Positions 16,177-23,743 of a DNA stretch of 64,000 bases are shown here, one piece after another (positions within the stretch are counted from its first letter, which is position 1; each line of letters begins with the position of its first letter). Below the pieces are notes generated by a model, which was not told the origin of the DNA, ran no database searches, and worked only from the letters and a program-made list of their open reading frames with translations. The translations under genes and the position numbers were made by a program. Origin of the DNA: Polaribacter sp. BM10 (GTDB lineage Bacteria > Bacteroidota > Bacteroidia > Flavobacteriales > Flavobacteriaceae); assembly GCF_002005425.1 (NCBI RefSeq), contig NZ_CP019704.1:2376001-2440000 (forward strand), given 5' to 3'.

Positions 16177-17229
16177 ATGAAAAAATTTATACTATTATAT
16201 TTAGGTTTTATTACACTTTTTTCTTGTGCAAGAAACGAAGAAGAATATGTGCTAATTCCTAAAAAAGTTGAATTAAAAATTCCAAGTAATTTTCCGGGAT
16301 TATTGTACGATGTAAGTCAAAACCCTCTAACCGAAGAAGGTATTGCTCTTGGTAAAAAATTGTTTTATGAAGGACGATTGGCTTCCGACGGAGTAATTTC
16401 TTGCGGATTTTGTCACGAACAAGCTTCTGCTTTCACACATCATGGCCACACAGTTAGTCATGGCGTAGATGGTAAAGTTGGTTTTAGAAATGCACAACCC
16501 ATTCAAAATTTAGCTTTTTTTAGCGAGTTTACTTGGGATGGCGCCGCTATTCATTTAGATCTACAACCAATTATACCAATTACTAGTGATGTAGAAATGA
16601 ATGAAACCATACCATCTGTGCTTTCTAAATTGAACTCTTATCAAGAATATGAGGTTCTTTTTACAAATGCTTTTGGTGATAGAGAAGCTACATCAGAACG
16701 CATGTTAAAAGCTTTAGCTCAATTTATGGTAACCATGATTTCTGGAGATTCTAAATACGATAAAGTGATTAGAAACGAAGAAAACGCCACTTTTACAGAA
16801 CTAGAAAATAAGGGTTTAGAAATTTTTAATAACAAATGTGCAGCTTGCCATTCTGGAGCACTTTTTACAGACCAAAGTTATAGAAATAACGGATTGCCAA
16901 CAAACTATAAATTCCCTGAGGAAGAAGGAAGAAAAAGAGTTTCTGGTCTCGAAGGTGATTTTTACAAATTTAGAGTACCAAGCTTAAGAAATGTAGCAAA
17001 ATCTTTTCCGTACATGCACGATGGACGATTTGGAAATTTAGAAGCCGTATTAGATTTTTATTCTGATGGAATGACACAAAATGGTGGCGATGTAGACACT
17101 TTACTAATGAAATCTAATGGCAATTTAGGTATCGATCTATCATCCGAAGAAAAAACAGCTTTACTTGCTTTTTTAAACACATTAACAGATAACACCTTTT
17201 TAAATGATAAACGTTTTGCAGAATTTTAA
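16177..17229 (+). CDS. MbnH-like di-haem cytochrome c peroxidase/MauG-family lipoprotein (copy 1)
   Basis: 350 residues from the ATG at 16177, chosen because it opens a lipoprotein signal (LFSC, Cys17); an upstream in-frame start at 16111 would bury it and overlap the previous gene. Two haem c sites are visible: CGFCH (76-80) and CAACH (221-225). The C-terminal half includes FRVPSLRNVAKSFPYMHDGRF, typical of bacterial di-haem peroxidases. Paired with MbnP-type proteins, this group (MbnH) forms a high-valent di-iron state and oxidises Trp of MbnP. It acts in the periplasm or at the outer membrane, anchored by lipid. Confidence 0.88.
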   Translation: MKKFILLYLGFITLFSCARNEEEYVLIPKKVELKIPSNFPGLLYDVSQNPLTEEGIALGKKLFYEGRLASDGVISCGFCHEQASAFTHHGHTVSHGVDGKVGFRNAQPIQNLAFFSEFTWDGAAIHLDLQPIIPITSDVEMNETIPSVLSKLNSYQEYEVLFTNAFGDREATSERMLKALAQFMVTMISGDSKYDKVIRNEENATFTELENKGLEIFNNKCAACHSGALFTDQSYRNNGLPTNYKFPEEEGRKRVSGLEGDFYKFRVPSLRNVAKSFPYMHDGRFGNLEAVLDFYSDGMTQNGGDVDTLLMKSNGNLGIDLSSEEKTALLAFLNTLTDNTFLNDKRFAEF

Positions 17230-18223
17230 GATAAAAAAAACAATAATACTGTTAACATTTGTATTAATTACGATTGCTAGTTTTGCTAATACAGGCAAAG
17301 AAATATGCAGCCAACACAACAACCATTCTTTCGAGTATTATTTCTGTGATTTATGCGGTTGCTCTACAAGTAGCGGTAGTTTTGGCTTGGGTACATTAAA
17401 CAATGCGAGCTTTGTAGGTGTAAGATATATTTATCAAAAATTTCAATCGAAAGATGGTATTTTTGATAATTCTCCAACAAGTACAGAAAACTTTCATACG
17501 TATCAATTATGGGGAAGGTTGCCAATAAATGAAAATTTATATGTGAGTGCAATTTTACCATATCAAGATTTAAATAGAGAATATACAGATAGAAACGAAA
17601 GTATAAACGGCTTTGGAGACGCAACAATAATGAGTTGGTACAAGTTTAAATTTTATAAAAAAGTAGATGAAGAAAAGTCTAAATTATACACAAATGTTAC
17701 CCGAGAACCTTCTGGACATTCTTTAGAAATTGGTTTAGGTGCCAAATTACCAACGGGTAAATTTGAACAAGTTTTAACCGACAGAGTAAATCCTGGTTTT
17801 CAATTAGGAACTGGTAGTTTAGATGGCATTTTAGGGCTTGCACACAGTTATGGTGCAAATAAATTTGGTGTAAACACTAGTTTAACTTACTATTTTAAAA
17901 ACGAGAACAAAAACGAATACAAATTCGGAAACCAGTTTAGTTACGCTTCTAGCTTTTTTTATGCTATTTCTAAAAAAAAATATATGTTATTGCCTTTTAT
18001 AGGCTTTTCTGGTAATATTTATAATAAAATAAAACAGTATAAAGAAGAAGTACCAAATACAGATGGTAACGTTTTTAACGGAACTTTGGGTGCAGAAATA
18101 ACTACTAAAGATTTTATTTTTGGGGCCAATTATACGCTACCAATTTCGCATAATTTATTTGGTGGTAACGTTACCCCAAAACAAGCAATTTCTATCTATT
18201 TAAACTTTAATTTAAATAACTAA
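17204..18223 (+). CDS. Outer-membrane barrel/transporter-like protein with CxxCxC and His motifs
   Basis: 339 residues overlapping the previous gene by 26 bases (another possible start is TTG at 17216). A signal peptide runs to about residue 29. The mature N-terminus has Cys35, His38, His41 and then FCDLCGC (Cys48, 51, 53), a metal-binding look. The rest is alternating aromatic/polar strands with phrases such as YQLWGRLPINENLYVSAILPYQ and LEIGLGAKLPTGKFE, which resemble the MetA-pathway-of-phenol-degradation/transporter barrels found beside MbnP/MbnH genes. It is the last gene of the locus, ending at the terminator at 18231-18260. Copper transport or delivery is inferred from context only. 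Confidence 0.7.
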   Translation: MINVLQNFKIKKTIILLTFVLITIASFANTGKEICSQHNNHSFEYYFCDLCGCSTSSGSFGLGTLNNASFVGVRYIYQKFQSKDGIFDNSPTSTENFHTYQLWGRLPINENLYVSAILPYQDLNREYTDRNESINGFGDATIMSWYKFKFYKKVDEEKSKLYTNVTREPSGHSLEIGLGAKLPTGKFEQVLTDRVNPGFQLGTGSLDGILGLAHSYGANKFGVNTSLTYYFKNENKNEYKFGNQFSYASSFFYAISKKKYMLLPFIGFSGNIYNKIKQYKEEVPNTDGNVFNGTLGAEITTKDFIFGANYTLPISHNLFGGNVTPKQAISIYLNFNLNN

Positions 18224-18230
18224 AAAACAA

Positions 18231-18260
18231 AAAAAGGCGAACATTTCTGTTCGCCTTTTT
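18231..18260. terminator. Bidirectional terminator, barrel gene / cupredoxin
   Basis: Perfect 12-bp stem AAAAAGGCGAAC / GTTCGCCTTTTT with a 6-base loop, between convergent genes. Confidence 0.88.
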
Positions 18261-18279
18261 AACTAACTGAATTAAAAAA

Positions 18280-18636
18280 CTACTCTACTATTAATGTGTA
18301 TTGTGGCGTTGGGTTTAAAGGACAAAAATAAACGTATTCTCCTTTTTTAAGTGTCACTTTTTTAGAAGTTTCTTTGCTGTTATCTTTTACTTGTGCTGTT
18401 ACATAAGCGTTTTTAATGTGTGCTGTTACATCTGCTTTTGGCGCTAAAACAAAACCTACATTGTGCCCTACGTTGTTGTTAGCTATTTCAAAAATATAAG
18501 TACCTTCAGATAACGTAATTTGTTTTTGTGTAAACTCTCCTTTTGTTTGTTCTAAAGAAACTGTTTTTACTTCTTGTGCATTTGCGTTAAATGCAAAACC
18601 TATTACTAATACTAAAATTGCTATTACTTTTTTCAT
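18280..18636 (-). CDS. Periplasmic cupredoxin-like protein
   Basis: 118 residues with a cleavable signal peptide (ending FAFNANAQ). The mature ~97 residues have a plastocyanin-like arrangement: His58 in NNVGHNVGF and Cys105 in YVYFCPLNP. The usual second His after the Cys is not present (CPLNPTPQY), so the copper site would be altered or weak. Probable periplasmic copper or electron-transfer protein. It is last in the reverse-strand unit 19347-18280 with the zinc-ribbon-like peptide and the AhpD-like protein, and converges on the copper locus across a shared terminator. Confidence 0.78.
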   Translation of the reverse strand: MKKVIAILVLVIGFAFNANAQEVKTVSLEQTKGEFTQKQITLSEGTYIFEIANNNVGHNVGFVLAPKADVTAHIKNAYVTAQVKDNSKETSKKVTLKKGEYVYFCPLNPTPQYTLIVE

Positions 18637-18677
18637 GATTGTTGTTTATTAAAATTATTAAATTATTGTTTTACTAT

Positions 18678-19211
18678 TTATAAAGCTTCTGCTAACGGAA
18701 AATCTACAGCTACATCTGTTGTTTTATGAAAATAATTTGTAATTGTAATTTCGCCAATTAAGATTATTGCATCTGCTAAATTTCCTTTTGTATACCCTTG
18801 TGCATATAAGTTTTCTACTGTTTCTGGTGTTGCAGCACCTCTGTTTTCTGCTGCACTTTTAGCAAAGTTTGCCAATGCATTTAATTTTGCATCAAAAGAG
18901 GCTTTACCTGCTCTTAATTCTAAAATTTGTGCTTCTGTAAAACCATTCATTTTACCAATTGCTGTGTGGGCAGATAAACAATAAACACATTCGTTTACTT
19001 GACTTACGGCTAAGTTTATTACTTCTTTCTCTTTAGCAGAAAAGCTTGTTTTACCATTTCCTATTGCTAAAAAATTACCCAAAGCAGTTTCACTATGTGC
19101 AAATGCTGCGTATAAGTTTGGCACAAAACCTAAACCTTTTTCTAATTGATTAAATATTGCTTGGTTGTTTTCTGATACTTCGTTTTTTGTTGGAACATTA
19201 TATGTACTCAT
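18678..19211 (-). CDS. AhpD-like carboxymuconolactone decarboxylase family protein
   Basis: 177 residues from the ATG at 19211; an upstream ATG at 19295 lies inside the preceding small gene and adds an unrelated extension. The active-site pattern E-C-x-x-C-x-x-x-H is complete (Glu74, Cys75, Cys78, His82 in NECVYCLSAH), as in alkylhydroperoxidase AhpD. Such proteins use the Cys pair to reduce peroxides or act as thiol redox partners. It lies 40 bases after the 31-residue peptide gene and 41 bases before the cupredoxin gene, so the three look co-transcribed under the AraC-type boxes at 19412-19438. Confidence 0.88.
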   Translation of the reverse strand: MSTYNVPTKNEVSENNQAIFNQLEKGLGFVPNLYAAFAHSETALGNFLAIGNGKTSFSAKEKEVINLAVSQVNECVYCLSAHTAIGKMNGFTEAQILELRAGKASFDAKLNALANFAKSAAENRGAATPETVENLYAQGYTKGNLADAIILIGEITITNYFHKTTDVAVDFPLAEAL

Positions 19212-19251
19212 AATTTCTATTTTTAGATGATTTGTAATTTTTTTAAATAAT

Positions 19252-19347
19252 TTATTTGCATTTGCAAAGTTGCTGGTTTTGATTTTGCTCGTCATAAGTT
19301 TGGTAACCCCAACAGTTTGGACATTGTGTGTTTTCTATTGATTTCAT
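19252..19347 (-). CDS. 31-residue zinc-ribbon-like peptide (CPNCW...CKC)
   Basis: ATG at 19345-19347 to TAA at 19252-19254. The peptide has CPNCWGYQTYDE after an eight-residue tail and ends CKCK: four Cys (9, 12, 28, 30) spaced like a tiny zinc knuckle. I recall similar CPxCWGxQ mini-proteins upstream of carboxymuconolactone-decarboxylase genes in Flavobacteriia, but cannot check. It is the first gene after the -7 element at 19382-19389, so it is the most directly AraC-controlled product here. The role is unknown. Confidence 0.65.
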   Translation of the reverse strand: MKSIENTQCPNCWGYQTYDEQNQNQQLCKCK

Positions 19348-19381
19348 ATGTTTAATTTTTAGTTCTTATTGATTGACACCG

Positions 19382-19389
19382 CAAAGGTA
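19382..19389 (-). promoter_or_regulatory. -7 element for the peptide/AhpD/cupredoxin unit
   Basis: Reverse-strand TACCTTTG, 34 bases before the peptide start. No TTG lies at the -33 distance, which fits an activator-dependent promoter. Confidence 0.6.
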
Positions 19390-19411
19390 TAACCAACATT
19401 AAGCTCTAAAA

Positions 19412-19438
19412 TTGGACAAAAGTTCTTACTGTTTGGAC
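19412..19438 (-). promoter_or_regulatory. AraC-type direct repeat (two TTGGAC boxes, 21-bp period)
   Basis: TTGGAC occurs at 19412-19417 and 19433-19438, exactly 21 bp apart, i.e. two helical turns on the same face, as AraC-family half-sites usually are. The boxes lie 23-49 bp upstream of the -7 element, the place of a class II activator, and the adjacent gene encodes an AraC regulator. Confidence 0.55.
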
Positions 19439-19463
19439 TTTGAAATAAAGCCAACAAAAATGC

Positions 19464-19566
19464 ACGCGTGAAGGATTGAGAAATTTGTTTGAGCTCTTTT
19501 AAAGTTTGATAAAACTTTAAAAAGCGAGTTTCGAAAGCCTGACCTGAAAGGGCACGCCCAAAAAAA
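19464..19566 (-). repeat. Probable dispersed flavobacterial intergenic repeat element
   Basis: Read on the reverse strand it runs GGGCGTGCCC, CAGGTCAGGCTTTCG, an AT-rich hairpin (arms 19497-19507/19512-19522), then TCAATCCTTCACGCG. I recall this GGGCGT...GGGCTTTC...hairpin...ATCCCTCACGCG layout as a recurring intergenic element in Flavobacteriia genomes. It occupies the 3' flank of the AraC gene and may also terminate it. Confidence 0.5.
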
Positions 19567-19571
19567 TAATC

Positions 19572-20411
19572 TTAGTAGTCTTTTTTAAACTGAAGTGGCG
19601 ATTTTGAAATTGCCTTTGTAAAGAATCGAGTAAAATATGCTGGATCGTTAAAACCTAGCTCGAATGCGATTTCTTTTACGGTTTTATCGGTGTAAATTAA
19701 CAAGCGTTTTGCTTCTAACAAAATTCTGTTTTTTATAAATTCTGATGGAGAAGTTGTACCTGCTTTTTGAAAATGCTTTGTGATTGATTTTGGCGAAAGA
19801 CCTAGTCTTTTTGCATAATCTGTTACAGAATGAAGTGTTTTGTAATTTTGCTCTACCAACAAACTAAAGTCTTTAAAAAGGCGTGTTTCGACATCTTCTT
19901 TAACAACATGGTTTTCTTTTTTTACACGAACAGCAGAAATAATAAATTGCTTTAAGTAGGCTTGTAACATATCGTACTGCGCTGTTTCGTTTTGCTGAAA
20001 CTCTTCGAGTAAGCTTGTTAATATAAAGTCTAATTTATAGGTATCTTTTTTACATGGTTTTACAAACGGAGTTTCGTAAATATTGTTGAATAAAATTCCG
20101 TTACAGGCAACCTCTGCATCGTGGGTTTGTATGCAGTAAAAATCTTTTACAAAAGTAAGCTTGTAGGCAGTTTTTATTTGCTCTGAATCTACCGTAAATA
20201 CTTGTCCTGGAGATAAGAAAAAAAGTACATTATCATCAAATTGATATTGTTTAAAATCGATATTATACGTTCCGCTACCTTCTTGAATCCAATAAATTGT
20301 ATAAGCATTTTGTTGTACCGAATGATCGATTGTACAAGCTTTGTCAAACCGAACTGTGCTTACAGAAAATATATCTTTAAAAGTATGCTTTACAATATCT
20401 TGAACTGCCAT
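19572..20411 (-). CDS. AraC-family transcriptional regulator, soluble cupin type
   Basis: 279 residues. Residues 1-150 form a cupin-like ligand-binding domain (QEGSGTYNIDFKQYQFDDNVLFFLSPGQ), and residues 180-279 carry two HTH motifs with the AraC signature (VKEIAFELGFNDPAYFTRFFTKAISKSPLQFK). It should bind a small effector and activate nearby genes. The obvious target is the divergently spaced but same-strand unit 19347-18280, whose promoter region contains a 21-bp-spaced direct repeat. The flanking repeat element at 19464-19566 separates the two. Confidence 0.9.
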   Translation of the reverse strand: MAVQDIVKHTFKDIFSVSTVRFDKACTIDHSVQQNAYTIYWIQEGSGTYNIDFKQYQFDDNVLFFLSPGQVFTVDSEQIKTAYKLTFVKDFYCIQTHDAEVACNGILFNNIYETPFVKPCKKDTYKLDFILTSLLEEFQQNETAQYDMLQAYLKQFIISAVRVKKENHVVKEDVETRLFKDFSLLVEQNYKTLHSVTDYAKRLGLSPKSITKHFQKAGTTSPSEFIKNRILLEAKRLLIYTDKTVKEIAFELGFNDPAYFTRFFTKAISKSPLQFKKDY

Positions 20412-20493
20412 AATGTGTTGGTCGTAGAAGTTTTAACAAACTTTCTATCTTGTTTTGAAAAAATGTAATGCTTATACTTTACTATAAAAACGC

Positions 20494-21765
20494 TTAAGCT
20501 TTGCCAAATTTCTTAACATTAAATATTACAAAAACCAAAATAGCAGGCAAAACCCAACCCAAACTGTGTTCTGCTAAAGGAATGATACTTTTAATACCCG
20601 TTAAGTTTTCTCGAGGAATTATAAAGCCTAAAAAATCTGGAATACTAAATATAAATGTTACCAAGATAACCGCTCTAAAAACTATTTTAGATGCATATTT
20701 TTCTGGCACAACATTTAATAAAATTAACATAATAGTTATAGGGTATAAAAACATTAACGCTGGTACAGCAACATCTATAATAAAACCTACATTGTAGCTA
20801 CCAACTATAATACCAATTACAGAACATATTGCTGCTGTTGCTACATATGCTGCTTTAGAATTATTACAAATTCCTTTTATATAATCTGCAGTACCGGTAA
20901 CTATACCAACCGCCGTTGTAAAACATGCCAAAGCAACCAAAACACTTAAAAAAGTGGTGCCAAAGCTACCTAAAGTTTGTGTACTTAAACCCGATAAAAC
21001 ATCTATTCTAGAGGCATTTTCTGCAAAAGAACTTGCAAATAATGCACCGCTTAAAATTAATCCTCCGTAGATTAATAACAATCCAATACCTGCTATTAAA
21101 CCTGCTTTTCTTATCAACCTTTTTCTTTCACCAAAACTGTTATGATTACTATAATCTAAAGAAATAATAATAACTGCACCAACAACTACACCTGCAATAG
21201 CATCAAAAGTTTGATATCCTTCTAAAACGCCATCAATAAAAGGGTTTTTAAATGAGGTAACTTCTAAAGTTCCTGAAGACACAAAAAAAGAAATACCAAT
21301 AATTACCAATAAAATGATAACAATTATTGGTGTTAAAAATTTACCTATTAAACCAATTATTCTAGATCTATTTACAGAAAATAAAAACACTAACACAAAG
21401 TAAATAATACTTGTTAGTATTGCTGGCGAATCGAAAAATGGCTGAATTGCCATTTCATGCGTTACCGCAGCTGTTCTTGGCGATGGTATTGCAATAGCAA
21501 TAATGTATATTAAAAAACAAAAAAGTGTACTAAAAACTGGCGATACTTTTTTACCAAAATCATACAAGGTCCCTTGTAATTTTGCATGTGCAAAAATTGC
21601 CAAAATAGGAATTATAATAGCTGTAGCTATAAAACCCAACACAACAATCCACCAATCTTCACCAGCTTTTACACCTAAATTTGGCGGTAAAATTAAGTTT
21701 CCGGCTCCGAAAAAAAGCGAAAAAAGTGCAAACCCTGCAATCCAAATTTCTTTTGTTTTGTTCAT
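20494..21765 (-). CDS. brnQ: Branched-chain amino acid carrier, BrnQ/LivCS family
   Basis: 423 residues from the ATG at 21765 (MNKTKEIWIAGFALFSLFFGAGNLILPPNLG); an upstream ATG at 21798 would add 11 residues across the divergent promoter. Twelve hydrophobic segments can be counted, and the FFGAGNLI..P motif near the N-terminus is characteristic. It imports leucine, isoleucine and valine with Na+ or H+ in the cytoplasmic membrane. It is monocistronic and divergent from the hydrolase gene at 21810. Confidence 0.93.
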   Translation of the reverse strand: MNKTKEIWIAGFALFSLFFGAGNLILPPNLGVKAGEDWWIVVLGFIATAIIIPILAIFAHAKLQGTLYDFGKKVSPVFSTLFCFLIYIIAIAIPSPRTAAVTHEMAIQPFFDSPAILTSIIYFVLVFLFSVNRSRIIGLIGKFLTPIIVIILLVIIGISFFVSSGTLEVTSFKNPFIDGVLEGYQTFDAIAGVVVGAVIIISLDYSNHNSFGERKRLIRKAGLIAGIGLLLIYGGLILSGALFASSFAENASRIDVLSGLSTQTLGSFGTTFLSVLVALACFTTAVGIVTGTADYIKGICNNSKAAYVATAAICSVIGIIVGSYNVGFIIDVAVPALMFLYPITIMLILLNVVPEKYASKIVFRAVILVTFIFSIPDFLGFIIPRENLTGIKSIIPLAEHSLGWVLPAILVFVIFNVKKFGKA

Positions 21766-21773
21766 GGTAATTA

Positions 21774-21805
21774 TTGTCTTAGTGAGCGAAATATACATAT
21801 TTTTG
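21774..21805 (+). promoter_or_regulatory. Promoter (TTG-N21-TATTTTTG) of a near-leaderless hydrolase gene
   Basis: TTG 21774-21776 and TATTTTTG 21798-21805. The ATG is at 21810, so transcription would start at or next to the start codon. Confidence 0.65.
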
Positions 21806-21809
21806 CGAG

Positions 21810-22592
21810 ATGCAAGATTCTATTCAATTTAAAAAAGCAAACATTTCTTTTTCTGATACTGGTAAAGGAACTGCAATTGTTTTATTACACGGCTTTTTAG
21901 AAAATGCTAAAATGTGGAAAACCATTACTAATGAGTTATCTAAAAAAAACAGAATTATTACTATTGATTTACCAGGTCATGGTAATTCTGATTGCTTAGG
22001 TTATGTGCATTCTATGAATTTGTTTGCAGATACAATTCATGCTGTTTTAAAACATTTAAGAATTAGAAAATACTTTATTATTGGTCATTCTTTAGGTGGT
22101 TACGTTGCTTTGGCAATGGCGAAAGAGAAAACAATAAATGTAAAGGGTATTTGTTTAATGAACTCTACAACTGCTGATGATTCTGAAGAACGAAAAAAAT
22201 TAAGAATTAGAGCCAATAAAATGGTGCAACAAAATTTTGAAAACATGATAAAAATGTCTGTTTCTAATTTATTTCATCAAGAAAACACATTAAAATTTAA
22301 AGAGGAAATTAACCAAGTTAAAACCGAAGCGTTACAAACTTCTTTGCAAGGATATATTGCTGCAAACGAAGGAATGAAAAACAGACCAAACTCTTTAGAA
22401 TTCTTAAAAGAAAGCACTTTTAAAAAGTTGATGATTATTGGTGAAAATGATCGGATTTTAAATGCTGATGCATTAATTGAAGAGGCTAAAAAAACAAATT
22501 CAGAATATGTGATTTTACCTTCTGGACATATGAGTCATATAGAAAACACAACCGAATTAATTGCCACTTTAAAAGACTTTGTAAGAACCTAA
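21810..22592 (+). CDS. Alpha/beta-hydrolase
   Basis: 260 residues, a compact alpha/beta-hydrolase without signal peptide. HGF oxyanion motif at 27-29, nucleophile Ser94 in GHSLGG, Asp214 in GENDRIL and His240 in PSGHMSH complete a triad. The start fits homologues (an N-terminal beta-hairpin, then LLHGF). The substrate is unknown; esterase or lactonase-like activities are typical. The -7 element ends only 4 bases before the ATG, suggesting a leaderless mRNA. Two AraC-type genes follow after 29 bases. Confidence 0.88.
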   Translation: MQDSIQFKKANISFSDTGKGTAIVLLHGFLENAKMWKTITNELSKKNRIITIDLPGHGNSDCLGYVHSMNLFADTIHAVLKHLRIRKYFIIGHSLGGYVALAMAKEKTINVKGICLMNSTTADDSEERKKLRIRANKMVQQNFENMIKMSVSNLFHQENTLKFKEEINQVKTEALQTSLQGYIAANEGMKNRPNSLEFLKESTFKKLMIIGENDRILNADALIEEAKKTNSEYVILPSGHMSHIENTTELIATLKDFVRT

Positions 22593-22621
22593 TAACCTAA
22601 TTTTTGATTATATTTGAAATT

Positions 22622-23743
22622 ATGAATTATGATTCCATAATTAGTTTTTTAGCGGTTATAATAGTTATTTTATTTTTACTTTTTTCTGTTTTTTTACTTT
22701 CTGTAAAATCAGAAAAAAAATTAAGCAACCAACTTTTAGCAGCTTTTTTAATTGTTACGGCAATAGATATTAGTGCGTTTTTTTATCATCAATTTATAGA
22801 AATACCTTACACGTTAGAAATATTAAGAAACAAAATTTCATTATTTAAAAATCCGCTTTTATTCTTATACATTTTATCGGTAATTTACTCAAACTTTAGG
22901 CTAAAGTGGAAACATTTAATCCATTTACTACCTTGGCTTCTTACTATTTTAGTGCTTTTACCTAACTTTTTTTTAGCTAATGAAATAGAAAAAGCTGCCT
23001 TTATAAATAATTATTCTAATAATACAGAAGTACAATTTCTTAGTTATTTTGGTGATGTATTATCAATTGCATATTTATCTGCAGAGATCTATTATATTTT
23101 ACGTTATAGAAAACTGTTGCTAGAAAATTACACTGATAAGAATGCTTTTAAGAACTTCAATTGGTTAAAACAATTATCTATTTTACTATTTATAGGGCAA
23201 GTTTTAACGTTTATTAAAAGTTATATTCGAGTAAATTCTAATAACAATTCTATAGACGTCATAAGAACTATTGTTTTACTTTTCGGCGTCTTTTTTATCT
23301 GTTGGTTATTTTTAAAAGCAGTTAATTCTCCTAAATTATTTAAAGGCATAAATGTAGATTTAAAAACATCTAAAGAAATTAAAAATACAAGAGAGGAAGT
23401 CTCTATCAATCCTAAAATTGCTCTTTTAAAAGATTTTATATTGGCAGAAAAACCTTATTTAAATCCGTCTTTAACAATTAGAGATTTGGCAGAATTGATT
23501 AAAATGAACACGAGAGAATTATCGGTTTTAATCAATCAACATTTAAATCAGCATTTTTTCGATTTTGTAAACGAATATAGAATTGAAGAAGCGAAAGAGA
23601 TTTTAAAAAATCCGAAGGAAAAAGAACTTACAGTCCTAGAAATTTTATATCAAGTTGGTTTTAACTCAAAATCTTCTTTTAATACTGCTTTTAAAAAACA
23701 TACAGGTTTAACGCCTACACAATTTAGAAAAAACCAGATATAA
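22622..23743 (+). CDS. Membrane-anchored AraC-family regulator, first of tandem pair
   Basis: 373 residues from the ATG at 22622 (a TTG six codons earlier overlaps a -7-like TATATTTG at 22609-22616). Residues 1-225 hold about seven hydrophobic helices, and the C-terminal ~100 residues (from PYLNPSLTIRDLAELI) form an AraC DNA-binding domain. This 7TM-HTH layout, common in Bacteroidota, suggests a membrane sensor acting on DNA from the membrane. Its stop overlaps the next start (TAATG). The DNA-binding domain is protein-identical to that of the next gene, while the sensor halves differ strongly, so the two should respond to different signals at the same sites. Confidence 0.88.
   Translation: MNYDSIISFLAVIIVILFLLFSVFLLSVKSEKKLSNQLLAAFLIVTAIDISAFFYHQFIEIPYTLEILRNKISLFKNPLLFLYILSVIYSNFRLKWKHLIHLLPWLLTILVLLPNFFLANEIEKAAFINNYSNNTEVQFLSYFGDVLSIAYLSAEIYYILRYRKLLLENYTDKNAFKNFNWLKQLSILLFIGQVLTFIKSYIRVNSNNNSIDVIRTIVLLFGVFFICWLFLKAVNSPKLFKGINVDLKTSKEIKNTREEVSINPKIALLKDFILAEKPYLNPSLTIRDLAELIKMNTRELSVLINQHLNQHFFDFVNEYRIEEAKEILKNPKEKELTVLEILYQVGFNSKSSFNTAFKKHTGLTPTQFRKNQI
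23448..23734 (+). repeat. 287-bp direct repeat, copy 1 (AraC DNA-binding domain)
   Basis: Matches 24569-24855 at 283 of 287 positions; all four differences are synonymous. Flanking gene parts are far less similar. Confidence 0.95.

Noticed and set aside
20501..20797. 98-codon forward frame opposite brnQ
   Set aside because: Antisense of membrane helices commonly leaves open frames; no start context or motif.
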